NCBI RefSeq assembly: GCF_002514725.1
Contig: NZ_NTLB01000004.1
Span: 186,001-250,000 of the forward strand
Direction: 5' to 3'
Length of the DNA: 64,000 bases
Origin: Mangrovitalea sediminis
GTDB taxonomy: Bacteria > Pseudomonadota > Gammaproteobacteria > Pseudomonadales > Oleiphilaceae
Each line of letters begins with the position of its first letter. Position 1 is the first letter of the stretch. The position numbers and the translations under genes were made by a program. This document shows, piece by piece, positions 30,045-38,899 of the stretch. Under the pieces are notes generated by a model. The model made no database searches, was not told the origin of the DNA, and saw only the letters and a list, made by a program, of their open reading frames with translations.

Positions 30045-31199
30045 TTACATGGGTTTGCCGGTGCCATCCGGCCCCGCCAGCTCGGTACCTTGTTCGCCGA
30101 CGAGCAGCAGGTTGTCGTTATTGAGCAGTACAGCCGAGAGCAATGCCTCTCGGTCCGCACGCACATGACTCCTGAAGGTCTGGCCAGCGTCGCTACTGAC
30201 CAAGACGGACCCATCGTTGCCAACCAGGACAATACGTCCTTTGCCATCGGCCACACCCGAGTTCAAAGTCGCGTCAGCGTCCACCGGTACGGCCTTCCAG
30301 CTTTTCCCCAAGTCATCGGAACGAAACACGTGCCCACGCAGGCCAAAGGCCAGCACCTCATTGACATTGCCGGTACCCAACGCACCGAAGAACGAACCGC
30401 CGTAGGGGCTCTTCACCGACGACCAGGTCATCCCGTCATCCGTCGAGAGATAGACCGTACCCGCCTCGCCTGCGATAAAAAGGGCTCCGCCCTTGACCTG
30501 AGCGATGGCGTTAAGGTGATAGCCGTCAGGGTTGGGAACGTGATCAGCCCAGTTGTGCCAGGTCTGACCACCATCATCCGTATGGAAGATCAGCCCATAG
30601 GCGCCAATGGCAAAGCCGTATTTGGCATCGCGAAACCATACGTCCAGCAGAGGTTTCCAGGGACCAACCTTCTCATCCGACTTTGCATCTTCCAGAGAAA
30701 ACTTCAGATTTTCGAGCGAGTCCTGCAATGCTCTCTTCTTGCTTTCAGGCGCGTTGGCTTCCTGCGCCTGCATATCGGTCATCTGTTGCTCGAGCTGAGA
30801 GATCACCATCTTCGCTTCCTGGCGACCATCCAACTGCTTGGTCCAGGTGGCTCCCGCATCGCCAGTGTGCAGAATGACGCCGCTGTGTCCTACGGCCCAC
30901 CCCTGGGTCGGCGTTGGGAAATACACCGCCGTCAGCAGCATCGAAACCGGCACGGAGGCCTGAGTCCACTGCTTGCCGTTATCGTCGGAGTAGATGATGT
31001 GTCCGCGCTCGCCGACCGCAACAATGCGTTTTCCCGCATGCGCCACATCGGTCAACAGTTTTTCGCTCGCCAATGTCGTTTCCATGGACGCTGTGTCCAA
31101 TACATTGCCGACCGCTGCCAGCGCGACCGTACTGGCGCCAGCCAGAGTCAGGCTCAGGCAAACCGCTCCGAAAGTCTTGAGTGTCAACCATTTAGCCAT
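30045..31199 (-). CDS. YCF48/BNR-repeat beta-propeller protein, exported
   Basis: The 384-residue protein has a signal peptide (FGAVCLSLTLAGASTVALA, cleavage around residue 29) and then a beta-propeller made of YCF48/BNR repeats. Repeats are visible as GERGHIIYSDDNGKQWTQ, GHSGVILHTGDAGATWTKQ, YGLIFHTDDGGQTWHNW and EAGTVYLSTDDGMTWSSV. A helical insert (about 125-165) breaks the propeller. In proteobacteria, YCF48-like proteins of this type occur beside RND and DUF1329 genes and probably act as periplasmic partners of the exporter. It is not a photosystem factor here. Confidence 0.9.
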   Translation of the reverse strand: MAKWLTLKTFGAVCLSLTLAGASTVALAAVGNVLDTASMETTLASEKLLTDVAHAGKRIVAVGERGHIIYSDDNGKQWTQASVPVSMLLTAVYFPTPTQGWAVGHSGVILHTGDAGATWTKQLDGRQEAKMVISQLEQQMTDMQAQEANAPESKKRALQDSLENLKFSLEDAKSDEKVGPWKPLLDVWFRDAKYGFAIGAYGLIFHTDDGGQTWHNWADHVPNPDGYHLNAIAQVKGGALFIAGEAGTVYLSTDDGMTWSSVKSPYGGSFFGALGTGNVNEVLAFGLRGHVFRSDDLGKSWKAVPVDADATLNSGVADGKGRIVLVGNDGSVLVSSDAGQTFRSHVRADREALLSAVLLNNDNLLLVGEQGTELAGPDGTGKPM

Positions 31200-31351
31200 T
31201 CAGATTGCCTTTTTTGATGATGTTGATAATTGTCTTGGGGTTCCCGTCACACACCGGCCAGCCATCCCTGCAGACAGGTCATGTGCCGATCCCCTATGCC
31301 AGACCGCCCCTCTGGTCCGAATTTATTGTTTGATTATGAGAATAGACCAAA

Positions 31352-31380
31352 GGCATCAGGCGACAACGCCGCCTGACGCC
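31352..31380 (-). terminator. Terminator after the DUF1329 gene
   Basis: An 11-bp stem with one mismatch pairs GGCGTCAGGCG with CGCCTGATGCC and is followed by TTTGG on the minus strand. It would reduce read-through from DUF1329 into the YCF48-like and RND genes, so those may also have their own promoter in 31200-31350. Confidence 0.6.
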
Positions 31381-31398
31381 TCTTTATGCCAATCGGAA

Positions 31399-32784
31399 TT
31401 AACGTCCGAAACGACGCAACGAGAATGGAGAGAAGTACCGGGGATCCGGCGCCTTGTTCTCAAACACGTAGGTCGACGGTTCCTCGTTATCCAAACCATG
31501 AACGTAATAGCGATGCGCCTGCAGGTCGTAGTACGCGTTCAGCGATGTCCAGACCCCCGGCATGTCGTAAAGATCGGTCAGGAAAGCCATACTGACACGC
31601 CATAATTCATCGTGGTTGTCATACTGGTCGACCAGTGCAATACCCCAGCTGTCGGCATCGATATAGAAAACCCGCTTCTTGTAGATGTGGCGTGCAGAAG
31701 GCTTCAGGTCCGCCTCCACCACATGGACGCGATGCAACTCCCAACGCGTATACTTCGAGGTCACGTTGGACGCGCCGAGAATCTGCTTGTATTTCAGCTT
31801 GTCGGACGCCAGGTCGTAATTGTTGTAGGGAATATAGATCTCGCGGGTTCCCAGGTATTTCCAGTTGTAACGGTCCATGGCACCGTTAAACATGTCCGTG
31901 TCGTCCGCGGTCCGCAAGTTGTCCGACGTCGCGATGGGCGAATCGTAGGCCAAGCTCGGTGCCCGCCGCACCCGGCGCTGACCCGCGTTGTATCCCCAGG
32001 CTTGACGGGGTTCCTTGATCTGGTTGATCGGTTCGTGAATCAACACCGCGCTGCCCGCCAGGCGGGGCGGCGAATTGGTGAACGCGATATAGTCGAACAG
32101 CAGGTTATCCAGGGTGCCTTCGTTACCTTTCGGATTATAAAAGTTGAAGAAGACCTGGTTTTCCGACTCGACCAGTGAATAGTCGCCATTCTGCTGAACC
32201 GCCGCCTCACTGAAGCGGTGAGTCACGAACACCCCACGCCAGCGGGTCAGGTGATTCCACATGGCCTCCCAGGCCTTGTGCTCGCTGTCGCCGTAAAGAA
32301 TCGGGAAGGGATAACCGCCATAGGCGCCGCTGATCCCCGCGCCGTCACCGACCAGGTTGGCATTGGTGGCGTTCTTGTAAATGTTATCCATGACCCACTT
32401 GGGAACGGTGTGCGTCCGCCGACTCTGGTAGACGGGCACCTTAAACGTGGTCGGATACTGCTTGATCAGGGCTACCACACCTTTCGACAGGTGGTCCTTG
32501 TAGAGATCGACATTCTTCGCCGTAATCGTGAACAGCACCTTGTCATCCGGGAACGGATTCGGGAGATGCTGCCCTTCGTGCGTATAGGATTTGGGCGGAG
32601 TCGACAGACCACCGGTCCAGGCCGGAATGGTTCCCGCCTGGTTACCGGCCCGGATGGAGCCAAAAGGCGTCAAATCGGTTTTCAACCGCGCCGCCTCGGC
32701 AGGAGAAACACCCGCCTGCGCCAGATTACCCATCAGTGACAGAATAACTGCGCCACCTAAAAGCCACTTTGTTTTTCGAATCAT
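31399..32784 (-). CDS. DUF1329 outer-membrane-associated lipoprotein-like protein
   Basis: The 461-residue exported protein has a signal peptide (LLGGAVILSLMGNLAQA, cleavage near residue 24) and the DUF1329 fold, which resembles LolB and outer-membrane lipid carriers. The region with AWGYNAGQRRVRRAPSLAYD is typical, as is the mature N-terminus GVSPAEAARLKTDLTPFGSI. These proteins occur with RND exporters, YCF48-like proteins and usually a DUF1302 barrel, and may move lipids or lipid precursors to the outer membrane. The DUF1302 gene expected upstream is not present. ATG 32784 has only a weak ribosome binding site. Confidence 0.9.
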   Translation of the reverse strand: MIRKTKWLLGGAVILSLMGNLAQAGVSPAEAARLKTDLTPFGSIRAGNQAGTIPAWTGGLSTPPKSYTHEGQHLPNPFPDDKVLFTITAKNVDLYKDHLSKGVVALIKQYPTTFKVPVYQSRRTHTVPKWVMDNIYKNATNANLVGDGAGISGAYGGYPFPILYGDSEHKAWEAMWNHLTRWRGVFVTHRFSEAAVQQNGDYSLVESENQVFFNFYNPKGNEGTLDNLLFDYIAFTNSPPRLAGSAVLIHEPINQIKEPRQAWGYNAGQRRVRRAPSLAYDSPIATSDNLRTADDTDMFNGAMDRYNWKYLGTREIYIPYNNYDLASDKLKYKQILGASNVTSKYTRWELHRVHVVEADLKPSARHIYKKRVFYIDADSWGIALVDQYDNHDELWRVSMAFLTDLYDMPGVWTSLNAYYDLQAHRYYVHGLDNEEPSTYVFENKAPDPRYFSPFSLRRFGR

Positions 32785-32974
32785 ATCGTCTTATCCCACG
32801 CGAATCGGATTGCCCTGTTCGCAATCAGGTTGTCTTGTCCTTGTTGTCTGCATCCGTGCCCTGTGCCCGTTGGGGCGGGTACCTGTCCTGAAACATTGGC
32901 CAATACGGAGAGCATGAGGCTGCAAGCGCTGCCTACCGTTATGAAGTAAAGGCTAGATAGGCGGAGATCGCCAC

Positions 32975-33023
32975 AAAAAAGCCCGGTATCTCCCTAATTT
33001 GAAAAGGGTAGCGGATACCGGGC
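32975..33023 (-). terminator. Terminator after pepN
   Basis: GCCCGGTATC and GATACCGGGC form a 10-bp perfect outer stem. An inner CCCT/AGGG helix sits in the loop, and six T residues follow on the minus strand. It lies 30 bp beyond the pepN stop. Confidence 0.88.
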
Positions 33024-33052
33024 CATTGTCTATCAGTCTAAAGTGCGATTTT

Positions 33053-35689
33053 TCAGTCTTTCAGGCTTTTGTGAACCACTTCGTACAGATCGCGGGACAG
33101 CGAGCCCTGCTGCATGATGCTTTCAAGCGCCTGCCGCATCTGCGACGCGAAGCGGGCATCGTATTTACGCCACCGGGTCAGGGGGCCTGCAAGACGGGCT
33201 GCTATTTGGGGGTTATGTGGATCCAGGCCGATGATCTGTTCCGCCAGGAAGCGATACCCACTGCCATCCTCTGCATGGAATCGTGCTAGATTCTGGTTGG
33301 CGAAGACGCCGATCACGGACCGAATCTTGTTGGGATTCTTCCAGTCGAAAGAAGCGTGCCCCAACAGCCCCCGGACGTGCTCGAGCGAACCGCAACGAAC
33401 ACTGCCGGACTGCACCGAGAACCACTGTTCGACCATCTGGGGATCGTTGTGCCACCGCTCATGGAAATGCCGCAGCAAACGCTCCCGTTCCGCGACGAAA
33501 CCGGAATTGACGATGGCGCGCAGCGCCCCTGCCCGGTCCGTCATGTTGCTCGCGGCTTCGTACTGGTTGAGGGCGATATCACGGGCCATTTCGTCGTCGA
33601 TATACAACAGCCAGTTGAGCGCCGTATTACGCAGGGCACGCCGGGCTACCGCTTCCGGCTCCAGCGAGAAGGCAGCGCCTCCCGTATTCCGACGGTAACA
33701 GGCCAGCAATTCATCTCGCAGGGAGGTTGCCAGTTGTGTCAACACCCGGTCCCTAGCCTCGTGAATGCGATCCGGAGCGGCGGCATCGCTAAGTTCAATC
33801 AGATAGGCTTCCGTCGGCAAGGCCAGCATCAGCGATACCAGCGCCTGATCCAGATCAGCATCCGTCAGCAGGCGGCGGTAGGCTTCCACCAGGCGCTCGT
33901 CGACCGCATCATCCGAGCCATCCATCAGCGCACGGATCACATCCACGGCCAGTCGCTGACCGGCGTCCCAACGATTGAACCCGTCGCTATCATGACTCAT
34001 CAGGAACATCAGCTGCTCCCGGGTCCAGGGGTACTGAACGCGCACGGGGGCCGAAAAATGACGCAACAGGGACGGCACAGGACGACGCGGGACGCCATGG
34101 AACACAAACCGATGCTCGGGCTCTGTCAGTTCCAGTACTCGGGAGGTCGGGGCATCCGCCTCATCCGCAGACAGTTTCAAGGGTAGATCCCGTCCCAGGT
34201 CGTCGAGCAACCCCAGGGCGAACGGAATGTGGAACGGCGCCTTCTCAGTTTGTCCCGGCGTTGGCGGGCAGGACTGGCGAATCGTCAGCGTATAGGTCCC
34301 CGCGTCGCGGTCATAATGGTCTTCGATGGTCAGCACCGGTGTGCCGGCCTGCTCGTACCAACGACGGAACTGCCCCAGGTCGCGACCATTGGCATCTTCC
34401 ATGGCCTTGACGAAATCGTCAGTGGTGACAGCCTGACCGTCGTGCCGACTGAAATACAGGTCAGAGCCTTTGCGGAACCCTTCCGGCCCCATCAGGGTAT
34501 GGATCATGCGAACGACTTCCGCGCCCTTCTCGTACACCGTGACCGTGTAGAAATTCGAAATTTCCATGTAGGAATCCGGGCGCACCGGATGGGCCATGGG
34601 GCCGGCATCCTCGGCAAACTGCGCCGTGCGGATCATATTCACGTCTTCGATCCGCTTAACGGTGGGCGACCCCATATCCGCCGAGAAGCAGGCATCACGG
34701 AACACCGTAAAGCCCTCCTTCAGGCTCAACTGGAACCAGTCACGGCAGGTCACCCGATTTCCCGACCAGTTATGAAAGTACTCGTGGGCGACGATGCTTT
34801 CGATGCGCTGAAAAGCCAGGTCGGTGGTGGTTTCCGGGTTTGCGAGAACACAGGACGAGTTGAAAATATTCAACCCCTTGTTTTCCATCGCCCCCATGTT
34901 GAAGTCGTCCACCGCCACAATCATGAAGATATCCAGATCGTACTCGCGGCCATACACCTCCTCGTCCCAGCGCATGGCGCGCTTCAGGGAGTCCAGTGCA
35001 TGCTCGGTCTTATGACTGTTACGCGGTTCGACATACATGCGCAGGGAAACGTCCCGCCCCGACTGGGTACGGAAGCTGTCCGTCTGCTCGACCAGGTCGC
35101 CGGCCACCAAGGCAAACAGGTAACAGGGTTTCGGAAACGGATCTTCCCAGGTAACGAAGTGACGGCCGCCATCCAGATCACCACGTTCAACCTCATTGCC
35201 GTTGGAAAGCAGCACCGGATAGCGCTTGCGATCGGCCTCGATTCGGGTGCTGAAGGGTGCCATGACATCCGGGCGGTCCAGATAGTAGGTAATCCGCCGG
35301 AACCCCTCAGCCTCACACTGCGTACAGAACATACCCGAAGATTTGTAGAGCCCTTCAAGCCGCGTGTTTTCCTGGGGACGAATCCAGGTCGTCACCGTCA
35401 GTTCAAAGCGGTCGGGAACCGCTTTGACACGGAGAGAGGTACTGTCGACATCGTAGTGATCAGCATTCAGAGGCTGGCCATCGAGCAGCACCCCCTCCAA
35501 TTGAAGTTCTTCACCATCCAGCACCAGGTCCCGTTCCTGTTCGGCTTCAGGGTTCCGATAAAGATGCTGTATGGCAGTGACACGGGCGCCATCCTCGAAC
35601 AATTCAAAACACAGGGACACCGAGTCGACGAGAAAAGCCGGCTTACGATAATCCTTCAGGTAAATAGCTCGTGGTTGCGTGTCTCGCAT
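33053..35689 (-). CDS. pepN: Aminopeptidase N
   Basis: PepN is a zinc metallopeptidase of the M1 family that trims N-terminal residues from peptides in the cytoplasm. The 878-residue protein has a beta-sandwich N-terminal domain (about 1-180) and the exopeptidase motif MGAMENKG (about residue 258). The zinc site is HEYFHNW (about 294), with the third ligand Glu in LKEGFTVF 18 residues downstream, and a long helical C-terminal domain follows. Length matches E. coli PepN. The start overlaps the DUF2797 gene by 34 bp and has AAGGAG in front. Confidence 0.97.
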   Translation of the reverse strand: MRDTQPRAIYLKDYRKPAFLVDSVSLCFELFEDGARVTAIQHLYRNPEAEQERDLVLDGEELQLEGVLLDGQPLNADHYDVDSTSLRVKAVPDRFELTVTTWIRPQENTRLEGLYKSSGMFCTQCEAEGFRRITYYLDRPDVMAPFSTRIEADRKRYPVLLSNGNEVERGDLDGGRHFVTWEDPFPKPCYLFALVAGDLVEQTDSFRTQSGRDVSLRMYVEPRNSHKTEHALDSLKRAMRWDEEVYGREYDLDIFMIVAVDDFNMGAMENKGLNIFNSSCVLANPETTTDLAFQRIESIVAHEYFHNWSGNRVTCRDWFQLSLKEGFTVFRDACFSADMGSPTVKRIEDVNMIRTAQFAEDAGPMAHPVRPDSYMEISNFYTVTVYEKGAEVVRMIHTLMGPEGFRKGSDLYFSRHDGQAVTTDDFVKAMEDANGRDLGQFRRWYEQAGTPVLTIEDHYDRDAGTYTLTIRQSCPPTPGQTEKAPFHIPFALGLLDDLGRDLPLKLSADEADAPTSRVLELTEPEHRFVFHGVPRRPVPSLLRHFSAPVRVQYPWTREQLMFLMSHDSDGFNRWDAGQRLAVDVIRALMDGSDDAVDERLVEAYRRLLTDADLDQALVSLMLALPTEAYLIELSDAAAPDRIHEARDRVLTQLATSLRDELLACYRRNTGGAAFSLEPEAVARRALRNTALNWLLYIDDEMARDIALNQYEAASNMTDRAGALRAIVNSGFVAERERLLRHFHERWHNDPQMVEQWFSVQSGSVRCGSLEHVRGLLGHASFDWKNPNKIRSVIGVFANQNLARFHAEDGSGYRFLAEQIIGLDPHNPQIAARLAGPLTRWRKYDARFASQMRQALESIMQQGSLSRDLYEVVHKSLKD

Positions 35690-36564
35690 GACTGCTCCTT
35701 ATGATGGCTGTCGGCGGCATCGAACGCTTCGAGGGCCACGTGATAGGCCGCATATTTACGGATATTGATAACGCCGCTGTCCAGAATCAGATATTGCCCC
35801 TTGATCCCCCAAAGCTGCCCCTCGACGACAGGCTCGCGTTCCGGGTTATGGGTCTTGATCTTCGTCGGCCACTGTTCTACCGGGTAACTGAAATGCTGCG
35901 GCTCGGCCTCGACGGCCTGAATCGCCTCGTCACCGAAACGGGCTCGGAGGTCCACCAGTTCGGGCGCAATCCGCTCCAGCAAGGCCGGCCCCTCTGTCGC
36001 AAGATCCAGGGAAGGCACCTGGTTCTTGAGCATCGCCCGCCAGTCGGTTCGGTCGGCCACATGGGCCTTGGCGGCGACTTCCACCAGCCCGGCCAGATAA
36101 CGGCTGCTCACCTCGAGCAACGACATTGCCGCCTGGGCCCCCTGATCGATCCAACGTGTCGGAATCTGGTTACGCCGGGTAATGCCGACTTTCAGGCCTG
36201 AGGAATTGGCCACATACACCACATGGGGTTGCATACAATGCTGCAGGCCCCACTCCGGTTCACGGCAGGTACCCTGATCGAAGTGGCAGCGCTCCGGGCT
36301 GACGATACAGAGATCGCAGGCCGCCAGCTTGCGAAAACAAGGATAACAGTAGCCCTGATTAAAGCTCTTGCGAGTGGCACGGCCACAATGACGGCAGTTG
36401 ATCTGACCACTAAAGGTCAACCGCAACTGCTGGCCGACCAGTTCGTTGAACGCCACCGAGCTCTCACCCAACGGCAAGGTGTAATGCACCTGATGGTCGA
36501 CCAGCGTGGCCGTCATTTTCTCTAGATGCCCAACGGCCTTGAGCAGCGAGGTTCGCTCCGACAT
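35656..36564 (-). CDS. DUF2797 protein with cysteine-rich zinc-like region and GIY-like motif
   Basis: The 302-residue protein has an N-terminal domain (about 1-50). A cysteine-rich stretch follows with C-x2-C, C-x2-C, C-x2-C and further cysteines (INCRHCGRATRKSFN, CYPCFRK, CDLC), probably binding zinc. Then comes VVYVANSSGLKVGITRRNQI, which resembles the first strands of GIY-YIG or T5orf172 folds, and a helical C-terminus. DUF2797 has no proven function; a nucleic-acid or nuclease-like role is inferred only from these motifs. It sits between yeaC and pepN and overlaps pepN by 34 bp. Confidence 0.85.
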   Translation of the reverse strand: MSERTSLLKAVGHLEKMTATLVDHQVHYTLPLGESSVAFNELVGQQLRLTFSGQINCRHCGRATRKSFNQGYCYPCFRKLAACDLCIVSPERCHFDQGTCREPEWGLQHCMQPHVVYVANSSGLKVGITRRNQIPTRWIDQGAQAAMSLLEVSSRYLAGLVEVAAKAHVADRTDWRAMLKNQVPSLDLATEGPALLERIAPELVDLRARFGDEAIQAVEAEPQHFSYPVEQWPTKIKTHNPEREPVVEGQLWGIKGQYLILDSGVINIRKYAAYHVALEAFDAADSHHKEQSCETRNHELFT

Positions 36565-36582
36565 GATCGACCCCTGGGGAAA

Positions 36583-36846
36583 TCAGTTGAGAATACGGAT
36601 GGGCGCCACGTCAGAAGGACTGGAACAGGTTTCCCCTTCCGACTTTCGACCGCGATCGATGTAGCCGACGCGGTCCACCTCGGCGACACCGTTGGCATTT
36701 TCGTAATACAGCACGGCTTCCATACAAATGGCGCGCTGCTCTTCGGTGAGGGCGCGTCCATCCGGCCATTTACCCAGCTCGACAGCAGTTTTCAGATTGC
36801 GGTAGACCGTGGGATCAAGCTTTTTGACCACCTCTTCGAAGGTCAT
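36583..36846 (-). CDS. YeaC-like protein (DUF1315)
   Basis: This 87-residue soluble protein has the DUF1315/YeaC pattern: MTFEEVVKKLDPTVYRNLKT at the start and LGKWPDGRALTEEQRAICME in the middle. No function is known. It is the first gene of a yeaC-DUF2797-pepN unit with an 18-bp gap to the next gene. GAGGAG precedes the ATG. Just upstream lies a long perfect inverted repeat. Confidence 0.87.
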   Translation of the reverse strand: MTFEEVVKKLDPTVYRNLKTAVELGKWPDGRALTEEQRAICMEAVLYYENANGVAEVDRVGYIDRGRKSEGETCSSPSDVAPIRILN

Positions 36847-36885
36847 GGGATCTCCTCATTGTTCGCGGTTGCGACACCTCAGTAG

Positions 36886-36952
36886 AGGCACGCTTCATGC
36901 GCGCCATTCTACCAGCCTCCGGATCAATAGTGACCCCGCATGAAGCGTGCCT
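36886..36952. repeat. 16-bp perfect inverted repeat
   Basis: AGGCACGCTTCATGCG (36886-36901) and its exact complement (36937-36952) are separated by 35 bases. The right arm overlaps the stop codon of the rhomboid gene and the left arm lies 40 bp before yeaC. There is no T tract, so it is not a standard terminator. It could form a cruciform or an mRNA stem that sequesters the yeaC leader. Confidence 0.85.
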
Positions 36953-37826
36953 AGGTTACCCGCCCCCGCGGAGGCGGCACCAGCAAGGCAAAGGCCAGAC
37001 CACTGATAAATCCGGCGGCATGTGCCCCATTAGCCATTTTCCCAATATTGAGCGCCTCCGGGATCGGCGTAAGCCCCAACAGCATCCAGACCACCGACAC
37101 GATGATCAACGCTGGAGGGAAATAGAACCTGGGCAGGCGTTGCTGACTGAGCCAGCAATAACCGAGCATGGCATAGACAACACCCGAAAGGCCGCCGAAC
37201 TCTGGCCCGGTCAGGATGTACTGGGAGAAATTACTGAGAACGGCCGATACCAGAAACAGTGCAATCGCGACGAGCTTGCCGTCTCGCGCTTCGATCTGGC
37301 TACCGAGAAACCAGAACATGACGGCGTCGAACGCCAGGTGCGAAATACTGAAGTGCAGGAACACGGGGGTGATCAAACGCCATACCTGCCCACTGGCAAG
37401 CGTTGCCATCAGGGCATGCCAACGATCAGCCGTGGACAACAGCGCCACGGGGTCCCAATGGCGGGTATCCACCATAAAAAGGGCATGCAGAGGCCCACGA
37501 GTCCCAAAACCAATCGCCCAGGTAATGATCGCTGCCAAAACGACCAGGCCGAGCATCACCGGTGCCTGTGCCGGCCCCGGTTGCCAGCCGGCCGCCCGGA
37601 CTACCTGCCGGGGCTCGTCGACTGCTTCAACCCGTTCCCGCCACTCCGGACTTGAAAGGTATTGGTGCAGCGCCGTCAGCACCGGCTGACGCCACTCCTC
37701 CTCAGCCAGCCAGAGCACTTGCTGGGCCCCTTCTTCGGTCACTCTGTGCGCCACACCCTGGGCGCGTAGCCAGCGGCTGAAGGCCGCCAGGTCGACATTT
37801 TCAGGAACCCGGGTCAATACGAACAT
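36951..37826 (-). CDS. Rhomboid-family intramembrane serine protease
   Basis: The 291-residue protein resembles GlpG. It has an N-terminal cytoplasmic domain (about 1-90), then six membrane helices. The catalytic serine is in GGLSGVVYAMLGY (about residue 205) and the catalytic histidine in HAAGFISGLAFALL (about 268). An HF-rich segment (FLHFSISHLAFDAVMF) forms the other active-site helix. It cleaves within membranes; the substrate is unknown. It follows the phosphoesterase gene by 15 bp. Confidence 0.93.
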   Translation of the reverse strand: MFVLTRVPENVDLAAFSRWLRAQGVAHRVTEEGAQQVLWLAEEEWRQPVLTALHQYLSSPEWRERVEAVDEPRQVVRAAGWQPGPAQAPVMLGLVVLAAIITWAIGFGTRGPLHALFMVDTRHWDPVALLSTADRWHALMATLASGQVWRLITPVFLHFSISHLAFDAVMFWFLGSQIEARDGKLVAIALFLVSAVLSNFSQYILTGPEFGGLSGVVYAMLGYCWLSQQRLPRFYFPPALIIVSVVWMLLGLTPIPEALNIGKMANGAHAAGFISGLAFALLVPPPRGRVT

Positions 37827-37841
37827 GCCATTTCCATCTTG

Positions 37842-38858
37842 TCAGTCTATCTCCTTATCGTGAGGAAACTCTGGACGCTCGACATTTACCCAGACAAATT
37901 TCTCTGCCGATAACTGTCGCTCGCCATCCATCCGATAAGCCACCAGTTTGCCGTATTTCACGGCACTGTAATCCAGACAGACAACGTTCGACTTCAAAGG
38001 TTTCGGTACACCGGACATCCAATAATGACCCACAAAAACCGGCGGCTGGTCGGCGCCATAGGTCAACAGGTGCCTACACTCGGTCGCCGTCAGCTCGCGG
38101 GAGGCAATTTCCGGCGGCAGCGGATCCGGCTGGAAGGCAATGTCCGCGTAGGTTTTCGGATCGTCCGCCCAGAACTTTGTCCGGAAGAAACGACGCACGA
38201 AGCCATCCTTGCTGGTGATAGAGGCACCGTCGGGCAACGACATATCGGTTCCCCGCAGCAAACGGTCCATCACACGTCCGGCGAAGGAGCCCTTGACGGT
38301 GGAAGCATGGAGGAAGTCTTCATCGATGAGGTTGCCACCGTAGGTTTGCTTGAACGCCTGGATCAACTGGTCGTCCCAGCAGGCGTGTACGACGCGAAAA
38401 TGTTCAATTTCCAAAAACAGCGGCAACGTGTAGAACCACTCCAGAAACTCGTTCCACTCGTGCGGATAAGCCGCAAACTGGTCGAGTGTTTCAGCAATCA
38501 AGCGGTTGTGACGTGGTGTGTGTGCCCGCAGGTAACGGGTTTCGCTGCCCGGCCGGGAGCGCGTGCTGTAGCCCAGGGCATTGTATTCATGGTTCCCCAT
38601 CACCACCTGGGCGGAACCCCGCTCGACCATATCCCGAACGATATGCAAGGCTTCCCGCACCCGCGGGCCACGATCCACGATGTCACCAATGAATATCGCC
38701 TGCCGGCGGCGGTGCTGATAAACGCCATTGACGCGGCTGTATCCCATCTCCTCCAGGAGAAGTCGCAGCGTGTGCGCGCATCCATGGATGTCGCCGATCA
38801 GGTCGTAACCCCGGCTGCCACCGGCTGTGTCTGCTTGTGCCACTGCTCTATGCACCAC
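37842..38858 (-). CDS. Metallophosphoesterase (PP1/bis(5'-nucleosyl)-tetraphosphatase fold)
   Basis: The 338-residue calcineurin-like phosphoesterase shows the metal ligands of the family: YDLIGDIHGCAHTLR (about residue 19), FIGDIVDRGPRVREA (about 55) and VVMGNHEYNALGYS (about 90). Further His residues occur near VHACWD and FVGHYW. It may act on phosphoproteins, diadenosine tetraphosphate or other small phosphates; the sequence does not decide. The start is GTG (38858), with another GTG directly after it. It is followed by the rhomboid gene and preceded by nadK, all leftward. Confidence 0.88.
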   Translation of the reverse strand: MVHRAVAQADTAGGSRGYDLIGDIHGCAHTLRLLLEEMGYSRVNGVYQHRRRQAIFIGDIVDRGPRVREALHIVRDMVERGSAQVVMGNHEYNALGYSTRSRPGSETRYLRAHTPRHNRLIAETLDQFAAYPHEWNEFLEWFYTLPLFLEIEHFRVVHACWDDQLIQAFKQTYGGNLIDEDFLHASTVKGSFAGRVMDRLLRGTDMSLPDGASITSKDGFVRRFFRTKFWADDPKTYADIAFQPDPLPPEIASRELTATECRHLLTYGADQPPVFVGHYWMSGVPKPLKSNVVCLDYSAVKYGKLVAYRMDGERQLSAEKFVWVNVERPEFPHDKEID

Positions 38859-38899
38859 CCATCACTGTCGTGTACCGCTGCCGTAAGGCGGGCATCCTC

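Noticed and set aside
30045-31199. Photosystem II assembly role for the YCF48-like protein
   Set aside because: No photosynthesis genes are present, and in proteobacteria this family occurs with RND and DUF1329 genes.
34229-35704. Plus-strand open frame of 491 codons across pepN
   Set aside because: It is the antisense shadow of aminopeptidase N, which has all M1 motifs in place; the shadow has no recognisable family features.
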